From Bordetella genomosp. 12 (GTDB taxonomy: Bacteria > Pseudomonadota > Gammaproteobacteria > Burkholderiales > Burkholderiaceae_B): DNA of 64,000 bases. The stretch is from contig NZ_NEVU01000003.1 of NCBI RefSeq assembly GCF_002261355.1, positions 124,001 to 188,000 on the forward strand. Direction: 5' to 3'. The notes under the pieces are model-generated. The model did not search any database. It had not been told where the DNA came from and saw nothing but the letters and a program-made list of their open reading frames with translations. The position numbers were made by a program, and so were the translations under genes. How positions within the stretch are numbered: the stretch's first letter is position 1; every line of letters begins with the position of its first letter. Positions 27,416-36,228 of the stretch are shown here, one piece after another.

Positions 27416-27509
27416 ATGAATATCCGGTCAAGACAAAATAAATTCAAGTCAGGCCGCTATTCTGGGGGTAAAGCAAGCTGAGACAAAATCAATCTCTACA
27501 TGCATTACT

Positions 27510-27522
27510 TGAGAAATTTTCA
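27510..27522. promoter_or_regulatory. MetR-type binding site in the metE-metR interval
   Basis: TGAGAAATTTTCA differs by one base from the MetR consensus TGAA-N5-TTCA. It lies 33 bases before the metR ATG and 95 bases before the metE ATG, the usual place for MetR to autorepress and to activate metE with homocysteine as co-effector. The remaining 139-base interval is A+T-rich and must hold both promoters. Confidence 0.6.
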
Positions 27523-27554
27523 TAAAATGGGGGTTTTGACACCGCTCGACGCCC

Positions 27555-28475
27555 ATGCTTGAAATCCGTCACCTTGAAACCCTCTCCGCGATTAGGGATG
27601 GCGGCAGCCTGCAGGAAGCCGCCGAACGCCTGCACCTGACCCAGTCGGCGCTGTCCCACCAGTTACGCGATCTGGAAACGCGGCTGGGTACACCGCTATT
27701 GAACCGGCGGACCCGCCCCGCGCGGCTCACGACGGCGGGGCTGCGCGTGCTGGCGCTGGCCGATGAGGTATTGCCCAAACTGCGCGCCACCGAACGTGAC
27801 CTGACGCGTCTGGCGGCCGGGCGAACCGGACGGCTGCACCTGGCCATTGACTGCCATTCCTGCTTCCAGTGGCTGATGCCCACGCTGGATGTGTTTCGTG
27901 CGCAATGGCCGGACGTCACCCTGGATTTGTCGGCCGCATTTTCTTTTGCGCCCCTGCCGGCTTTGGTTCGCGGCGATCTGGATCTGGTCATCACCTCCGA
28001 CCCGCAGGCCCTGGAGGCGGTGCAGTATCTGCCGCTATTCAGATATGAGCTGGTGCTGGCGGTTTCCGACAGCAGCCCGCTGGCCCAGCTTCGGCATGTC
28101 ATGCCAGAACACTTGGCGGACCAGACATTGATCACGTACCCCGTGGACCGCCAGCGCTTGGATATTTTTACGGCGTTTCTTGACCCGGCAGAGGTCGAGC
28201 CCGCGGCCTTGCGCCGCGCCGAGCTCACCCCGATGATCGTGCAACTGGTCAATAGCCACCGGGGGGTGGCGGCATTGCCCAACTGGGCGGTCAGCGAGTA
28301 TGTCGAGCACTCGCCCCTGAAATTGCTGCACTTGGGCCCGCAGGGTGTCTGGCGCACGCTATATGCGGCGGTACGCGACGAAGACCGCGATGCTTCTTAT
28401 ATTGATGAGTTTTTGACGATTGCGCGGGACATCAGCTTCAAGACACTCAGCGGCATCAAGGGCGCCAAGCAATAG
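27555..28475 (+). CDS. metR: LysR-family regulator MetR
   Basis: A 306-residue LysR-type regulator. The winged HTH covers residues 1-60 (MLEIRHLETLSAIRDGG, LTQSALSHQLRDLETRLG) and the effector domain begins near residue 90 (RLHLAIDCHSCFQWLMP). The CHSCFQWL segment is characteristic of MetR, where homocysteine binds. Divergent from metE with a MetR site between, which supports the name. Ends seven bases from recX, convergent. Confidence 0.93.
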   Translation: MLEIRHLETLSAIRDGGSLQEAAERLHLTQSALSHQLRDLETRLGTPLLNRRTRPARLTTAGLRVLALADEVLPKLRATERDLTRLAAGRTGRLHLAIDCHSCFQWLMPTLDVFRAQWPDVTLDLSAAFSFAPLPALVRGDLDLVITSDPQALEAVQYLPLFRYELVLAVSDSSPLAQLRHVMPEHLADQTLITYPVDRQRLDIFTAFLDPAEVEPAALRRAELTPMIVQLVNSHRGVAALPNWAVSEYVEHSPLKLLHLGPQGVWRTLYAAVRDEDRDASYIDEFLTIARDISFKTLSGIKGAKQ

Positions 28476-28482
28476 CCCCGCC

Positions 28483-29034
28483 TCAGTCGGCGGCGTCGTC
28501 GCCTTCGCCCAGGATGCGGCGGATGACGTCGTGAGCAAAGCCGCGTGACGCCAGAAAACGGGCTTGTTTGGCGTAGGCATTGCGATCCTCTGGCTTGGCG
28601 CCATAGCGCCGCCGCCAGACTTCGAGGGCACGCTCATGCTCGGTGGCGCGCAAGCCCTCTCGCAGCTCGGCAATATCGGCGTCCTCGACCCCGCTTTGCC
28701 GCAACTCCTGAATGATGCGCGCGGTCCCCTGACGCGGTGCGCGCCGATGCACCAGGCTTTGAGCGTAGCGCGTATTGGACTGCCAACCCTCTTGCTGCAA
28801 GGCGTCGAGCACCGCTTCGATTTCGTCAATGCTTTCTGCGTGCGGCCGCAATTTACGCGCCAGCTCCGCACGCGAATGCTCGCGACGCGACAAGTAGCCG
28901 ACCGCCCGCGCCTTGAGGCTGGGCCCCTGAGGACGCGCCCGAGGCGCAGGAGCATCCGACGCTGGAGCCAACGTCTCGAAGTCATCTTCGCGCTGCTGGC
29001 GCTGACGCGGGCTATCGAAAGAACGCGTAACCAT
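28483..29034 (-). CDS. recX: RecX regulator of RecA
   Basis: A 183-residue RecX, which binds RecA filaments and limits their ATPase and strand-exchange activity. After a Pro/Arg-rich N-terminus of about 40 residues come three RecX helical repeats: AVGYLSRREHSRAELARKL, VLDALQQEGWQSNTRYAQS and ASRGFAHDVIRRIL. It lies 49 bases past recA on the same strand. Confidence 0.93.
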   Translation of the reverse strand: MVTRSFDSPRQRQQREDDFETLAPASDAPAPRARPQGPSLKARAVGYLSRREHSRAELARKLRPHAESIDEIEAVLDALQQEGWQSNTRYAQSLVHRRAPRQGTARIIQELRQSGVEDADIAELREGLRATEHERALEVWRRRYGAKPEDRNAYAKQARFLASRGFAHDVIRRILGEGDDAAD

Positions 29035-29083
29035 GAGAGGACGGGCTGCGCTGATGCGGGGAGGCTGCCCTCCCCGCCCGGGC

Positions 29084-30145
29084 TCAGTCTTCGGAGCTTT
29101 CTTCAGCGGTGGGAGCGAACTCCGCAGCGCGGCTCACGATGCCCTGGTTTTCGCGGATCCTGTTTTCGATCTCGATCGCCATGGCCTTGTGCTCTTTGAG
29201 GTACTCGCGCACGTTGTCCTTGCCCTGCCCGATGCGATTGCCGCTGTAGCTGTACCAGGCACCGGATTTTTCGACCACATTGGCAGCCACGCCCAGGTCG
29301 ATGATCTCGCCTTCGCGCGAGATGCCAGCGCCGTACATGATGTCGAACTCGGCTTGCTTGAACGGCGGCGCCACCTTGTTCTTGACGACCTTGACGCGGG
29401 TTTCGTTGCCGACGACCTCGTCGCCCTTTTTGATGGAACCGATGCGGCGGATGTCCAGCCGCACCGACGAGTAGAACTTGAGCGCGTTGCCGCCAGTGGT
29501 GGTCTCGGGGTTGCCGAACATCACGCCGATCTTCATCCGGATCTGGTTGATGAAGATCACCATGCAATTGGTGCGCTTGATGGAGGCCGTGAGCTTACGC
29601 AGCGCCTGGCTCATCAGGCGGGCTTGCAACCCAGGCAGGGCATCGCCCATTTCGCCCTCGATTTCGGCCTTGGGCACCAAGGCCGCCACCGAGTCGATGA
29701 CGATGAGGTCGACCGAACCGGAACGCACCAGGGCGTCGGTGATTTCGAGCGCCTGTTCGCCGGTATCGGGCTGGGAGATCAGCAGATCGCCCAGGTTGAC
29801 GCCCAGCTTGGAGGCGTACTGAACGTCCAGGGCGTGCTCGGCGTCGATGAAGGCGCAGGTGCCGCCGACTTTCTGCATTTCGGCAATGACTTGCAGCGTC
29901 AGCGTGGTTTTACCCGAGGATTCCGGGCCGTAGATTTCGATCACGCGGCCGCGCGGCAGGCCGCCGACACCCAGCGCGATATCCAGCCCCAGCGAACCGG
30001 TGGAAACGACCTTGATGTCATGCTCGACCTCATTGTCGCCGTAGCGCATGATCGAGCCCTTGCCGAACTGCTTTTCGATCTGAGAGAGCGCGGCGGCCAG
30101 GGCCTTGGTTTTTTCCGATGCGGCCTTGCTGGTTTTGTCGTCCAT
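29084..30145 (-). CDS. recA: RecA recombinase
   Basis: A 353-residue RecA with Walker [10 protein letters not shown], the LexA/DNA-binding loops and the sequence [17 protein letters not shown]. It promotes strand exchange and the cleavage of LexA in the SOS response. ATG at 30145 is chosen over an in-frame start 13 codons upstream because it gives the usual MDDKTSKA-type start. A LexA box lies 139 bases upstream. The acidic C-terminus (TAEESSED) is normal. Confidence 0.98.
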   Translation of the reverse strand: MDDKTSKAASEKTKALAAALSQIEKQFGKGSIMRYGDNEVEHDIKVVSTGSLGLDIALGVGGLPRGRVIEIYGPESSGKTTLTLQVIAEMQKVGGTCAFIDAEHALDVQYASKLGVNLGDLLISQPDTGEQALEITDALVRSGSVDLIVIDSVAALVPKAEIEGEMGDALPGLQARLMSQALRKLTASIKRTNCMVIFINQIRMKIGVMFGNPETTTGGNALKFYSSVRLDIRRIGSIKKGDEVVGNETRVKVVKNKVAPPFKQAEFDIMYGAGISREGEIIDLGVAANVVEKSGAWYSYSGNRIGQGKDNVREYLKEHKAMAIEIENRIRENQGIVSRAAEFAPTAEESSED

Positions 30146-30471
30146 GGAGAGTCCTATATGTGTGGCTGGGCAGGAGCCAGCCAAACGGGTCGAGCGGGTC
30201 TATCGTGTCAATCGGTGCGGGCGGGCCCGCGACGTGCCCGGTAGGGCCGATTGGGTGCGAACGCGGATTATGGCATCGGAGTATACTGTATATACAAACA
30301 GTATGCGCAAGTTTTCCACGTATACCCTGGGTGGGCAAGCCCTGGCTGCTGTGACAGAATGGCCCGCACCGAAGCAGGCACGACACCCGCTGGGCAGGCA
30401 GGCCCGGCCGGGCCAAGCCGCCCGCCCCGGGACTCCCGCCGGCGCCCGCCGGCCAACCATCGCCTACCCGC
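30146..30471. other. Intergenic region between recA and the two-component operon
   Basis: 326 bases with no gene. It holds the recA promoter and LexA box and, on the other strand, the promoter of the response regulator. The part from 30360 to 30465 is G+C-rich and Pro/Arg-coding in every frame, with no recognisable protein. Confidence 0.6.
30284..30303. promoter_or_regulatory. LexA (SOS) box upstream of recA
   Basis: TACTGTATATACAAACAGTA matches the CTGT-N8-ACAG SOS consensus in both half-sites. It overlaps A+T-rich DNA suitable for the recA promoter. The response-regulator gene starts 168 bases away on the other strand, so SOS control of that gene is possible but unlikely at this distance. 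Confidence 0.9.
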
Positions 30472-31167
30472 ATGCGCATCCTGATTGCCGAAGACGACAG
30501 CATCCTGGCTGATGGCCTGTCGCGTTCCCTGCGACACAATGGCTATGCCGTGGACGCCGTGCGCGACGGGCTGGCGGCCGACTCCGCGCTGGCCGCCCAG
30601 CCCTTCGATCTGCTCATTCTCGACCTCGGGCTGCCGCAGCTGACCGGGCTGGAGGTCCTGCGCCGGCTGCGTGCCCGCAATTCGGTGCTGCCCGTGCTGA
30701 TCCTGACGGCGGCCGACAGCGTCGAGCAGCGCGTCAAAGGCCTGGACCTGGGCGCTGACGACTATATGGCAAAGCCCTTTGCGCTGTCCGAACTCGAAGC
30801 ACGCGTGCGTGCCCTCACCCGGCGCGGCGCCGGCGGCGGCGCCACCGTGATCCGCCACGGCCGCCTGGTCTTCGATCAAACCGGCCGAGTGGCCACGGTC
30901 GATGACCAGACGCTGGACCTGTCCGCCCGCGAGGTCAGCCTTCTGGAGATCCTGCTGGCGCGCAGCGGACGCATGGTCAGCAAGACGCAGTTGGTCGACC
31001 ATCTCTGTGAATGGGGCGAGGAAGTCAGCACCAACGCCATCGAAGTCTACGTCCACCGCCTGCGCAAGAAGCTTGAGCCCAGCGGCGTCAAGATCATCAC
31101 CGTGCGCGGCCTGGGCTATTGCCTGGAACGTGATCAGGGTGCCGCGGCCTACCCCCTCGCCAGCTGA
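30472..31167 (+). CDS. OmpR-family response regulator (TctD/QseB-like)
   Basis: A 231-residue response regulator. The receiver domain has EDD near residues 7-9, the phospho-acceptor Asp51 in LILDLGLPQ, a Thr in ILTAAD and Lys in YMAKPF. The winged-helix output domain has LSAREVSLLEILLARSGRMVSK and VYVHRLRKKLEP. It is followed by its sensor kinase, whose start overlaps its 3' end. The TctD-like type often controls tricarboxylate uptake; the gene downstream is an MHS transporter, so that is a possible target. Confidence 0.9.
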   Translation: MRILIAEDDSILADGLSRSLRHNGYAVDAVRDGLAADSALAAQPFDLLILDLGLPQLTGLEVLRRLRARNSVLPVLILTAADSVEQRVKGLDLGADDYMAKPFALSELEARVRALTRRGAGGGATVIRHGRLVFDQTGRVATVDDQTLDLSAREVSLLEILLARSGRMVSKTQLVDHLCEWGEEVSTNAIEVYVHRLRKKLEPSGVKIITVRGLGYCLERDQGAAAYPLAS

Positions 31168-32674
31168 TCGTCCGGCCTCCGCAGCGATCAATCAGGAAGC
31201 CCTGGAAGCCCTGCGAAGCGGCGCCAAGGGGCCGAGCTTCGCTCCGCCGCAACGGTCGCTGTTGGGCGAGATCCTGGACTGGATGCTTGCGCCGCTGTTT
31301 TTACTGTGGCCGATGAGCGTGGCCATCACCTATGTGGTGGCGCAGAACATCGCCAACGCCCCCTATGACCGGACGCTGGCCAACAACCTGCATGTGCTCA
31401 CCCGTCAGATTCAGGCGGAAGACGGGCACGCTGTCCTGCACATGAGCGACGCGGCGCGCGAAGTGCTGCGCGCCGATGAGACCGACAGCGTCTTCTGGCT
31501 GGCCTTGGGCAGCCGGGGCGAGTATCTCGGCGGCGATCGCGCCCTGCCCTTGCCGCCGCTGGCCGGCCAGCCGCGCCCGGGCCAGGTCCTGTACGCCGAC
31601 GACAGCCTGCGCGGCTTCGACATCCGGCTGGCCTATACCTGGGTGGACCTGGATCTGCCCGGCACGCAGCCGCCGCTGCTCATCGTGGCCGAGACCGGAG
31701 AAAAACGTGCGCAACTGGCCAACGACATCATCAAAGGCGTGATCATTCCGCAGTTCGTCGTCCTGCCGGTGGCCGTGCTGCTGGTGTGGTTCGGCCTGTC
31801 GCGCGGCGTGGCCCCCCTCAATGCCCTGCAGCAGCGTCTGCGTGCCCGGCGGCCCGATGACTTGTCCCCTATCGACGAACATGCCGCGCCCTCGGAGATC
31901 GCGCCACTGGTGGCAGCCATGAACGACCTGCTCGACCGCCTGTCGGCCAATGTGGAAGCCCAGCGCCGCTTCGTGGCCGATGCGGCCCATCAGTTGAAGA
32001 CGCCCCTGGCCGGGCTGCGCACCCAGGCCGAGCTGGCGCTGCGCGACGCCAGCCCGGACGAAATGCAATCGAGCTTGAGGCAGTTGGTGACCGGATCGGA
32101 CCGCGCCACACGCCTGGTGAACCAGTTGTTGCTCATGGCCAGGGCCGAAACCCCGGACGCCACCGGCATGTCGCGCGTCGATCTGAACGCCGTCGCCTCC
32201 GAGCAGACCATGCACTGGGTGCCGCAGGCGCTGTCCATCAACACCGATCTGGGTTTCGAGGGTTGCGACCAGCCGGTGGAAATCCTGGGCAATCCGATTC
32301 TGTTGGGCGAACTCATCAACAACCTGGTGGACAACGCCTTGCGCTATACCCCGCGCGGCGGCCACATCACCGTGCGTGTCAGGCGGCTCGACCATCGGGC
32401 CGCGGTGCTCGAAGTCGAGGACTCCGGCCCGGGCATCCCGCCGGAAGAACGCGAACGCGTCTTCGATCGTTTTTACCGCGTCCTGGGCACCGTGGCTGAC
32501 GGCAGCGGCCTGGGGCTGGCCATCGTGCGCGAGATCGCCCAGAAGCATGGCGCGGTCGTGGACATCGACGGCCACCCCAGCGAACACTCCGATCTGCCCG
32601 GCACGCGCATCGCCGTGACTTTCGAAGCGTATTCTGCCCATCCCCTCGTGTCCGACCCGCCCCCCCTGGCCTAG
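31139..32674 (+). CDS. Sensor histidine kinase (TctE-like)
   Basis: About 511 residues. A cytoplasmic N-terminus precedes membrane segment one (residues 50-70), then a periplasmic 2CSK_N-type domain, then segment two (about 201-221), a HAMP-like linker, the HisKA helix with His284 in FVADAAHQLKTPLAG, and the ATPase with N box LINNLVDNALRYTP, G1 DSGPGI and G2 GSGLGLAIV. The start is uncertain: GTG at 31139 or 31130 both overlap the regulator gene, and no ATG lies before the first membrane segment. The pair senses an unknown, probably carboxylate, ligand. Confidence 0.85.
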   Translation: MPRPTPSPADRPASAAINQEALEALRSGAKGPSFAPPQRSLLGEILDWMLAPLFLLWPMSVAITYVVAQNIANAPYDRTLANNLHVLTRQIQAEDGHAVLHMSDAAREVLRADETDSVFWLALGSRGEYLGGDRALPLPPLAGQPRPGQVLYADDSLRGFDIRLAYTWVDLDLPGTQPPLLIVAETGEKRAQLANDIIKGVIIPQFVVLPVAVLLVWFGLSRGVAPLNALQQRLRARRPDDLSPIDEHAAPSEIAPLVAAMNDLLDRLSANVEAQRRFVADAAHQLKTPLAGLRTQAELALRDASPDEMQSSLRQLVTGSDRATRLVNQLLLMARAETPDATGMSRVDLNAVASEQTMHWVPQALSINTDLGFEGCDQPVEILGNPILLGELINNLVDNALRYTPRGGHITVRVRRLDHRAAVLEVEDSGPGIPPEERERVFDRFYRVLGTVADGSGLGLAIVREIAQKHGAVVDIDGHPSEHSDLPGTRIAVTFEAYSAHPLVSDPPPLA

Positions 32675-32852
32675 GGAATGCCCGCAAGCCCCTAAGAGAG
32701 CGTCTTATTTAGTAACACAATTAAGATTGGGGTAAGGGTTACGTCAGAACCTCGTCAGTCTCGCTCCTTACCTTGTCGGCAAGCTCGATGCCGGCAAGGC
32801 ATAGAGACAAGGAGCACGGTGGACTACCACCGGCCAAAAACGAGGAGACTTC
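32675..32852. other. Leader of the MHS transporter gene with two hairpins
   Basis: An 11-bp stem with a seven-base loop at 32771-32799 (one G-U pair) and a 6-bp stem CGGTGG/CCACCG at 32817-32832, the second ending 21 bases before the ATG. GAGGAG lies seven bases before the start. No open frame of note. The hairpins may control translation or mRNA stability of the transporter; no known riboswitch motif is seen. Confidence 0.5.
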
Positions 32853-34529
32853 ATGAGCACAACGACGTTGCCGGGCCGCGGCCCGCAAACGGGGCCCCGC
32901 CCGATGACCAAAGACGAGCGCAAAGTGATTTTCGCCTCGTCGCTGGGCACGGTTTTCGAGTGGTATGACTTCTATCTGTACGGCTCGCTTGCCGCCATCA
33001 TCGCGCAGCACTTTTTCTCGGGCGTCAACCCGACCGCCGGCTTCATCTTTGCTCTGCTTGCTTTCGCCGCCGGCTTTGCCGTGCGGCCCTTCGGCGCGCT
33101 GGTTTTCGGCCGCCTGGGCGACCTCGTGGGCCGCAAGTACACCTTCCTGGTCACCATCGTCATCATGGGCCTGTCGACGTTTCTGGTCGGCGTTCTGCCC
33201 AGCTACTCGTCCATCGGCATCGCCGCTCCGGCCATCCTGATCATCCTGCGCCTGCTGCAAGGTCTGGCGCTGGGCGGTGAATACGGCGGCGCGGCCACTT
33301 ATGTGGCGGAACACGCCCCCCATGGCCGACGCGGCTTTTACACCAGCTGGATTCAGACCACGGCCACCCTGGGCCTGTTCCTGTCGCTGCTGGTGATCCT
33401 GGGTGTGCGCAATTACATGGGCGAAGATGCCTTCAAGGAATATGGCTGGCGCATTCCCTTCCTGATCTCCGTGGTGCTGTTGGGTATCTCGGTCTGGATC
33501 CGGATGCAGCTCAACGAATCGCCTACCTTCCAGCGCATGAAGGACGAGGGCAAAGGCTCCAAGGCCCCGATTGCCGAGTCTTTTGGCCAATGGCGCAACC
33601 TCAAGGTCGTGATCCTGGCGCTGCTGGGCCTGACCGCCGGCCAGGCCGTGGTCTGGTACACGGGCCAGTTCTACTCGCTCTTCTTCCTGACGCAGACGCT
33701 GAAGGTCGACCCGAACACCGCGAACATCATGATCGCGATTGCGCTCTTGATCGCCACGCCGTTCTTCGTGATCTTCGGCTCGCTGTCCGACAAGATCGGC
33801 CGCAAACCCATCATCATGGCCGGCTGCCTGATCGCCGCCCTGACCTACTTCCCGATCTTCAAGGCCATCACCGCCTACGCCAACCCGGCGCTTGCCGCCG
33901 CGCAGGCCTCGGCGCCGGTCACGGTGATCGCGGATCCCGCCACCTGCTCATTCCAGTTCAACCCGGTCGGCACGTCCTCGTTCACCAGCTCCTGCGACGT
34001 GGTGAAGTCCTTCATGGCGCGCAACTCGGTCAACTATCAGAACCAGGCAGCCGCGCCCGGTTCGACTGCCCGCGTGAAGATCGGCAACGACGAGTTCGAG
34101 TCCTTCGACGGCAAGGGTCTGCCGCCGGCTGAGTTCAAGGCCAAGGTGGCCGAGCTGGACAAGGCGCTGACCACCTCCATCCGCGCCCATGGCTATCCCG
34201 CCAAAGCGGACCCGGCCCAGACCAACAATGTCATGGTCGTTCTGCTGCTGACCATCCTGGTGATTTACGTGACCATGGTGTACGGGCCTATTGCCGCCAT
34301 GCTGGTCGAAATGTTCCCCACGCGCATCCGCTACACCTCGATGAGCTTGCCGTACCACATCGGCAACGGCTGGTTCGGCGGCTTCCTGCCTCCGGTCGCC
34401 TTCGCGGTGGTCGCGGCCACGGGCAATATTTACGACGGCTTGTGGTACCCCATCATCATCGCCGTCATGACGCTGGTCATAGGCACGCTGTTCGTGCGCG
34501 AAACCAAGGATAACGACATCAACGCCTGA
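32853..34529 (+). CDS. MHS-family MFS transporter with a large extracytoplasmic insert
   Basis: A 558-residue major facilitator, metabolite:H+ symporter type (as in ShiA, KgtP and ProP). Twelve membrane segments can be drawn. Motifs include GTVFEWYDFYLYG near residue 35, RPFGALVFGRLGDLVGRK, RLLQGLALGGEYGGAATYVAEHAP and a second GSLSDKIGRKP. Between segments 9 and 10 there is an insert of about 100 residues (roughly 345-450) with two Cys and many Ser/Thr, where normal members have a short loop. The likely substrate is an organic acid or betaine. The two-component system lies just upstream on the same strand. Confidence 0.88.
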   Translation: MSTTTLPGRGPQTGPRPMTKDERKVIFASSLGTVFEWYDFYLYGSLAAIIAQHFFSGVNPTAGFIFALLAFAAGFAVRPFGALVFGRLGDLVGRKYTFLVTIVIMGLSTFLVGVLPSYSSIGIAAPAILIILRLLQGLALGGEYGGAATYVAEHAPHGRRGFYTSWIQTTATLGLFLSLLVILGVRNYMGEDAFKEYGWRIPFLISVVLLGISVWIRMQLNESPTFQRMKDEGKGSKAPIAESFGQWRNLKVVILALLGLTAGQAVVWYTGQFYSLFFLTQTLKVDPNTANIMIAIALLIATPFFVIFGSLSDKIGRKPIIMAGCLIAALTYFPIFKAITAYANPALAAAQASAPVTVIADPATCSFQFNPVGTSSFTSSCDVVKSFMARNSVNYQNQAAAPGSTARVKIGNDEFESFDGKGLPPAEFKAKVAELDKALTTSIRAHGYPAKADPAQTNNVMVVLLLTILVIYVTMVYGPIAAMLVEMFPTRIRYTSMSLPYHIGNGWFGGFLPPVAFAVVAATGNIYDGLWYPIIIAVMTLVIGTLFVRETKDNDINA

Positions 34530-34577
34530 CGCACCGTTCCCCCGCCGGATTGGACCGCTGCGCCAGTCCGGCCCTTC

Positions 34578-34604
34578 AAAAGCTCCCTCGTGGAGCTTTT
34601 TTTT
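34578..34604 (+). terminator. Intrinsic terminator after the MHS transporter gene
   Basis: AAAAGCTCC pairs with GGAGCTTTT around a five-base loop, followed by further T's to 34604. It lies 49 bases past the stop. Confidence 0.92.
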
Positions 34605-34795
34605 CATTCCGGCGTGCCGTCCGGCATTTTCAGGACGCTGTCAGACCACAACAGTAGACTGAGGCCTCAGATTACGGTCTTGCGTTTTACTCACGGACAA
34701 ACGATCCCCTGGACGTGCGTTGCAGGGCAGTACTCTGACACCGATACCGTGTTCCCCGCGAGCCTTTTTTGACGCGGTATCGTGTGCCCCGTATC
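34605..34795. other. Intergenic stretch before the second terminator; possible small RNA
   Basis: No protein gene. On the plus strand the segment from 34741 carries CGATACCG (34742-34749), its exact complement CGGTATCG (34775-34782), and a competing partner GTATCGG (34791-34797) that overlaps the foot of a strong terminator hairpin. Because the transporter already has its own terminator at 34578-34604, an independent short transcript may end here. Confidence 0.4.
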
Positions 34796-34825
34796 GGCCC
34801 GGCGCTAGCCGGGCCGCCTTTTTTT
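34796..34825 (+). terminator. Intrinsic terminator without a known gene before it
   Basis: GGCCCGGC pairs with GCCGGGCC around GCTA (34796-34815), followed by GCC and seven T's. There is no plus-strand gene between this and the transporter terminator 190 bases upstream. Confidence 0.8.
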
Positions 34826-34831
34826 GTGCCG

Positions 34832-34859
34832 CCAAAAAAGAAGGCCGGCATAGCCGGCC
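34832..34859 (-). terminator. Intrinsic terminator after the small membrane protein gene
   Basis: GGCCGGC pairs with GCCGGCC around a three-base loop (34843-34859); the minus strand continues TTCTTTTTT. It is 25 bases past the stop at 34885. Confidence 0.88.
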
Positions 34860-34884
34860 CTCTGGGTGCTCACAGGCACGACGC

Positions 34885-35103
34885 TCAGCGGCGCATGCCC
34901 GCGCCGATCACCAGCACGCCCACGACCAGAGCCGCCACGCTGGCCCAGGTCGGGATTGCCACGGACTTCTCGGTTTCGGCCGTGGCCTTGACCGAACCGA
35001 TCTGCAGCACGGTTTCTTCGGAGTTGTAGTTAAAGCCTTTGTAGATCAGGCCGGCTGCGCCCAGGACTATCAGAATTGCACCCACGATGGTGGCAGGTTT
35101 CAT
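34885..35103 (-). CDS. Small membrane protein, family not recognised
   Basis: A 72-residue protein with two membrane segments (residues 4-22 and 50-68) around a short polar middle (ETVLQIGSVKATAETEKSV). The second segment has WASVAALVVGVLVIGAG. Its composition is protein-like, it has an AAAGGGGA stretch upstream of the ATG at 35103, and a strong terminator follows. Similar short proteins with a GSVKAT-like middle are common in Burkholderiales, but I know no assigned function. Divergent from rdgC. Confidence 0.75.
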   Translation of the reverse strand: MKPATIVGAILIVLGAAGLIYKGFNYNSEETVLQIGSVKATAETEKSVAIPTWASVAALVVGVLVIGAGMRR

Positions 35104-35254
35104 CGCCCATCCCCTTTCTGCTGTTGACGATGGGCGGCAAGTTACAGCAAGCCGGCGGCGCTGTCAGTGACAGAGCGTGTCATGTCAAACAATCCGGCAA
35201 GCGCGCCCCATCGCCGCCCCCCCTCGTATAGAATCTATGCTTTTGCCCGACGCC

Positions 35255-36154
35255 ATGTGGTTCAAGAATCTCAAGATCTATCGGCTGTCCGCTCCCTGGA
35301 CGCTGACCGGCGAGCAGCTTGAAGAAAGCCTTGCGCGACACGCCTACCAGAGCGGCAACAATCTGGAAATGCAAAGCCTGGGCTGGATCTCGCCGCGCGA
35401 AAACGCCAGCCTGGCGCATAGCCTGAACGGGCAAATTCTCCTGTCTCTGCGTGCCGAGAAAAAACTGCTGCCGACCACGGTCGTCAACCAGGTTGCGCGT
35501 GCACGCGCTCAGGAAATCGAAGAGCAGCAGGGCTACAAGCCTGGCCGCAAGCAGATGAAGGAGATCAAGGAGCGCGTCACCGACGAACTGCTGCCGCGCG
35601 CCTTCAGTATCTACCGCGACACTCGCGTCTGGATCGACACGGTCAACCATTGGCTGGTCATCGATGCGGCCGCCTCGGCCAAGGCCGATGAAGTCATCGG
35701 CATGCTGGTCAAGACGGTGGATCCCTTGCCGCTGGAAAATCTCTATGTGGCGCAATCGCCTGCCGCAGCCATGACCGGCTGGCTGGCGGCCGATGAAGCC
35801 CCCGCGAATTTTTCCATCGACCAGGACACGGAATTGCGCGCCTCGGGCGAGAGCCGGGCCGCCATCCGCTACGTCAAGCACAGCATCGACGCCGATGACG
35901 TACGCCGCCATATCCAATCGGGCAAGCAGTGCACGCGCCTGGCCATGACCTGGGCCGATCGCGTGTCATTCGTGCTGACCGAGTCCATGGACATCAAGCG
36001 GGTCGCGCCGCTGGACGTCCTGAAGGAAAATCCCGAAAACGCGGCCTTCAACGATGACGAGAAGTTCGACTCCGACATGGCGCTCATGACGGGCGAGCTG
36101 GCGAAAATGCTGGCCGAACTGGTCGAGGCCCTCGGCGGCGAAAAGCGCGACTGA
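35255..36154 (+). CDS. rdgC: RdgC recombination-associated protein
   Basis: A 299-residue RdgC, a ring-shaped DNA-binding protein that inhibits RecA strand exchange and, in Neisseria, takes part in pilin variation. The N-terminus [15 protein letters not shown] and the central [19 protein letters not shown] are the family's. The ATG at 35255 is chosen because E. coli RdgC starts the same way, although no clear ribosome site precedes it; ATG 35237 is in frame. A G+C hairpin follows the stop. Confidence 0.95.
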   Translation: MWFKNLKIYRLSAPWTLTGEQLEESLARHAYQSGNNLEMQSLGWISPRENASLAHSLNGQILLSLRAEKKLLPTTVVNQVARARAQEIEEQQGYKPGRKQMKEIKERVTDELLPRAFSIYRDTRVWIDTVNHWLVIDAAASAKADEVIGMLVKTVDPLPLENLYVAQSPAAAMTGWLAADEAPANFSIDQDTELRASGESRAAIRYVKHSIDADDVRRHIQSGKQCTRLAMTWADRVSFVLTESMDIKRVAPLDVLKENPENAAFNDDEKFDSDMALMTGELAKMLAELVEALGGEKRD

Positions 36155-36228
36155 CAAGGCCGCCCGTCAGGGCGGCCCGAGAAGCACCAAGGACGGGGCG
36201 GCAGGCCTGCCGCCCGCCCCTGAGATCC
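36155..36228. other. Two G+C hairpins between rdgC and pyrB
   Basis: GGCCGCCC/GGGCGGCC at 36158-36177 and a perfect 20-base palindrome (36196-36215) lie between the convergent genes. Neither has a U-run on either strand. They probably separate the two transcripts as weak or Rho-assisted terminators. Confidence 0.5.

Noticed and set aside
27416-27554. SAM or other riboswitch before metE
   Set aside because: The 139-base interval is A+T-rich with a MetR-like site. No riboswitch core or long hairpin-U-run was seen.
36158-36215. Intrinsic terminators between rdgC and pyrB
   Set aside because: The stems are strong, but there is no U-run on either strand, so they are listed as hairpins and not as firm terminators.
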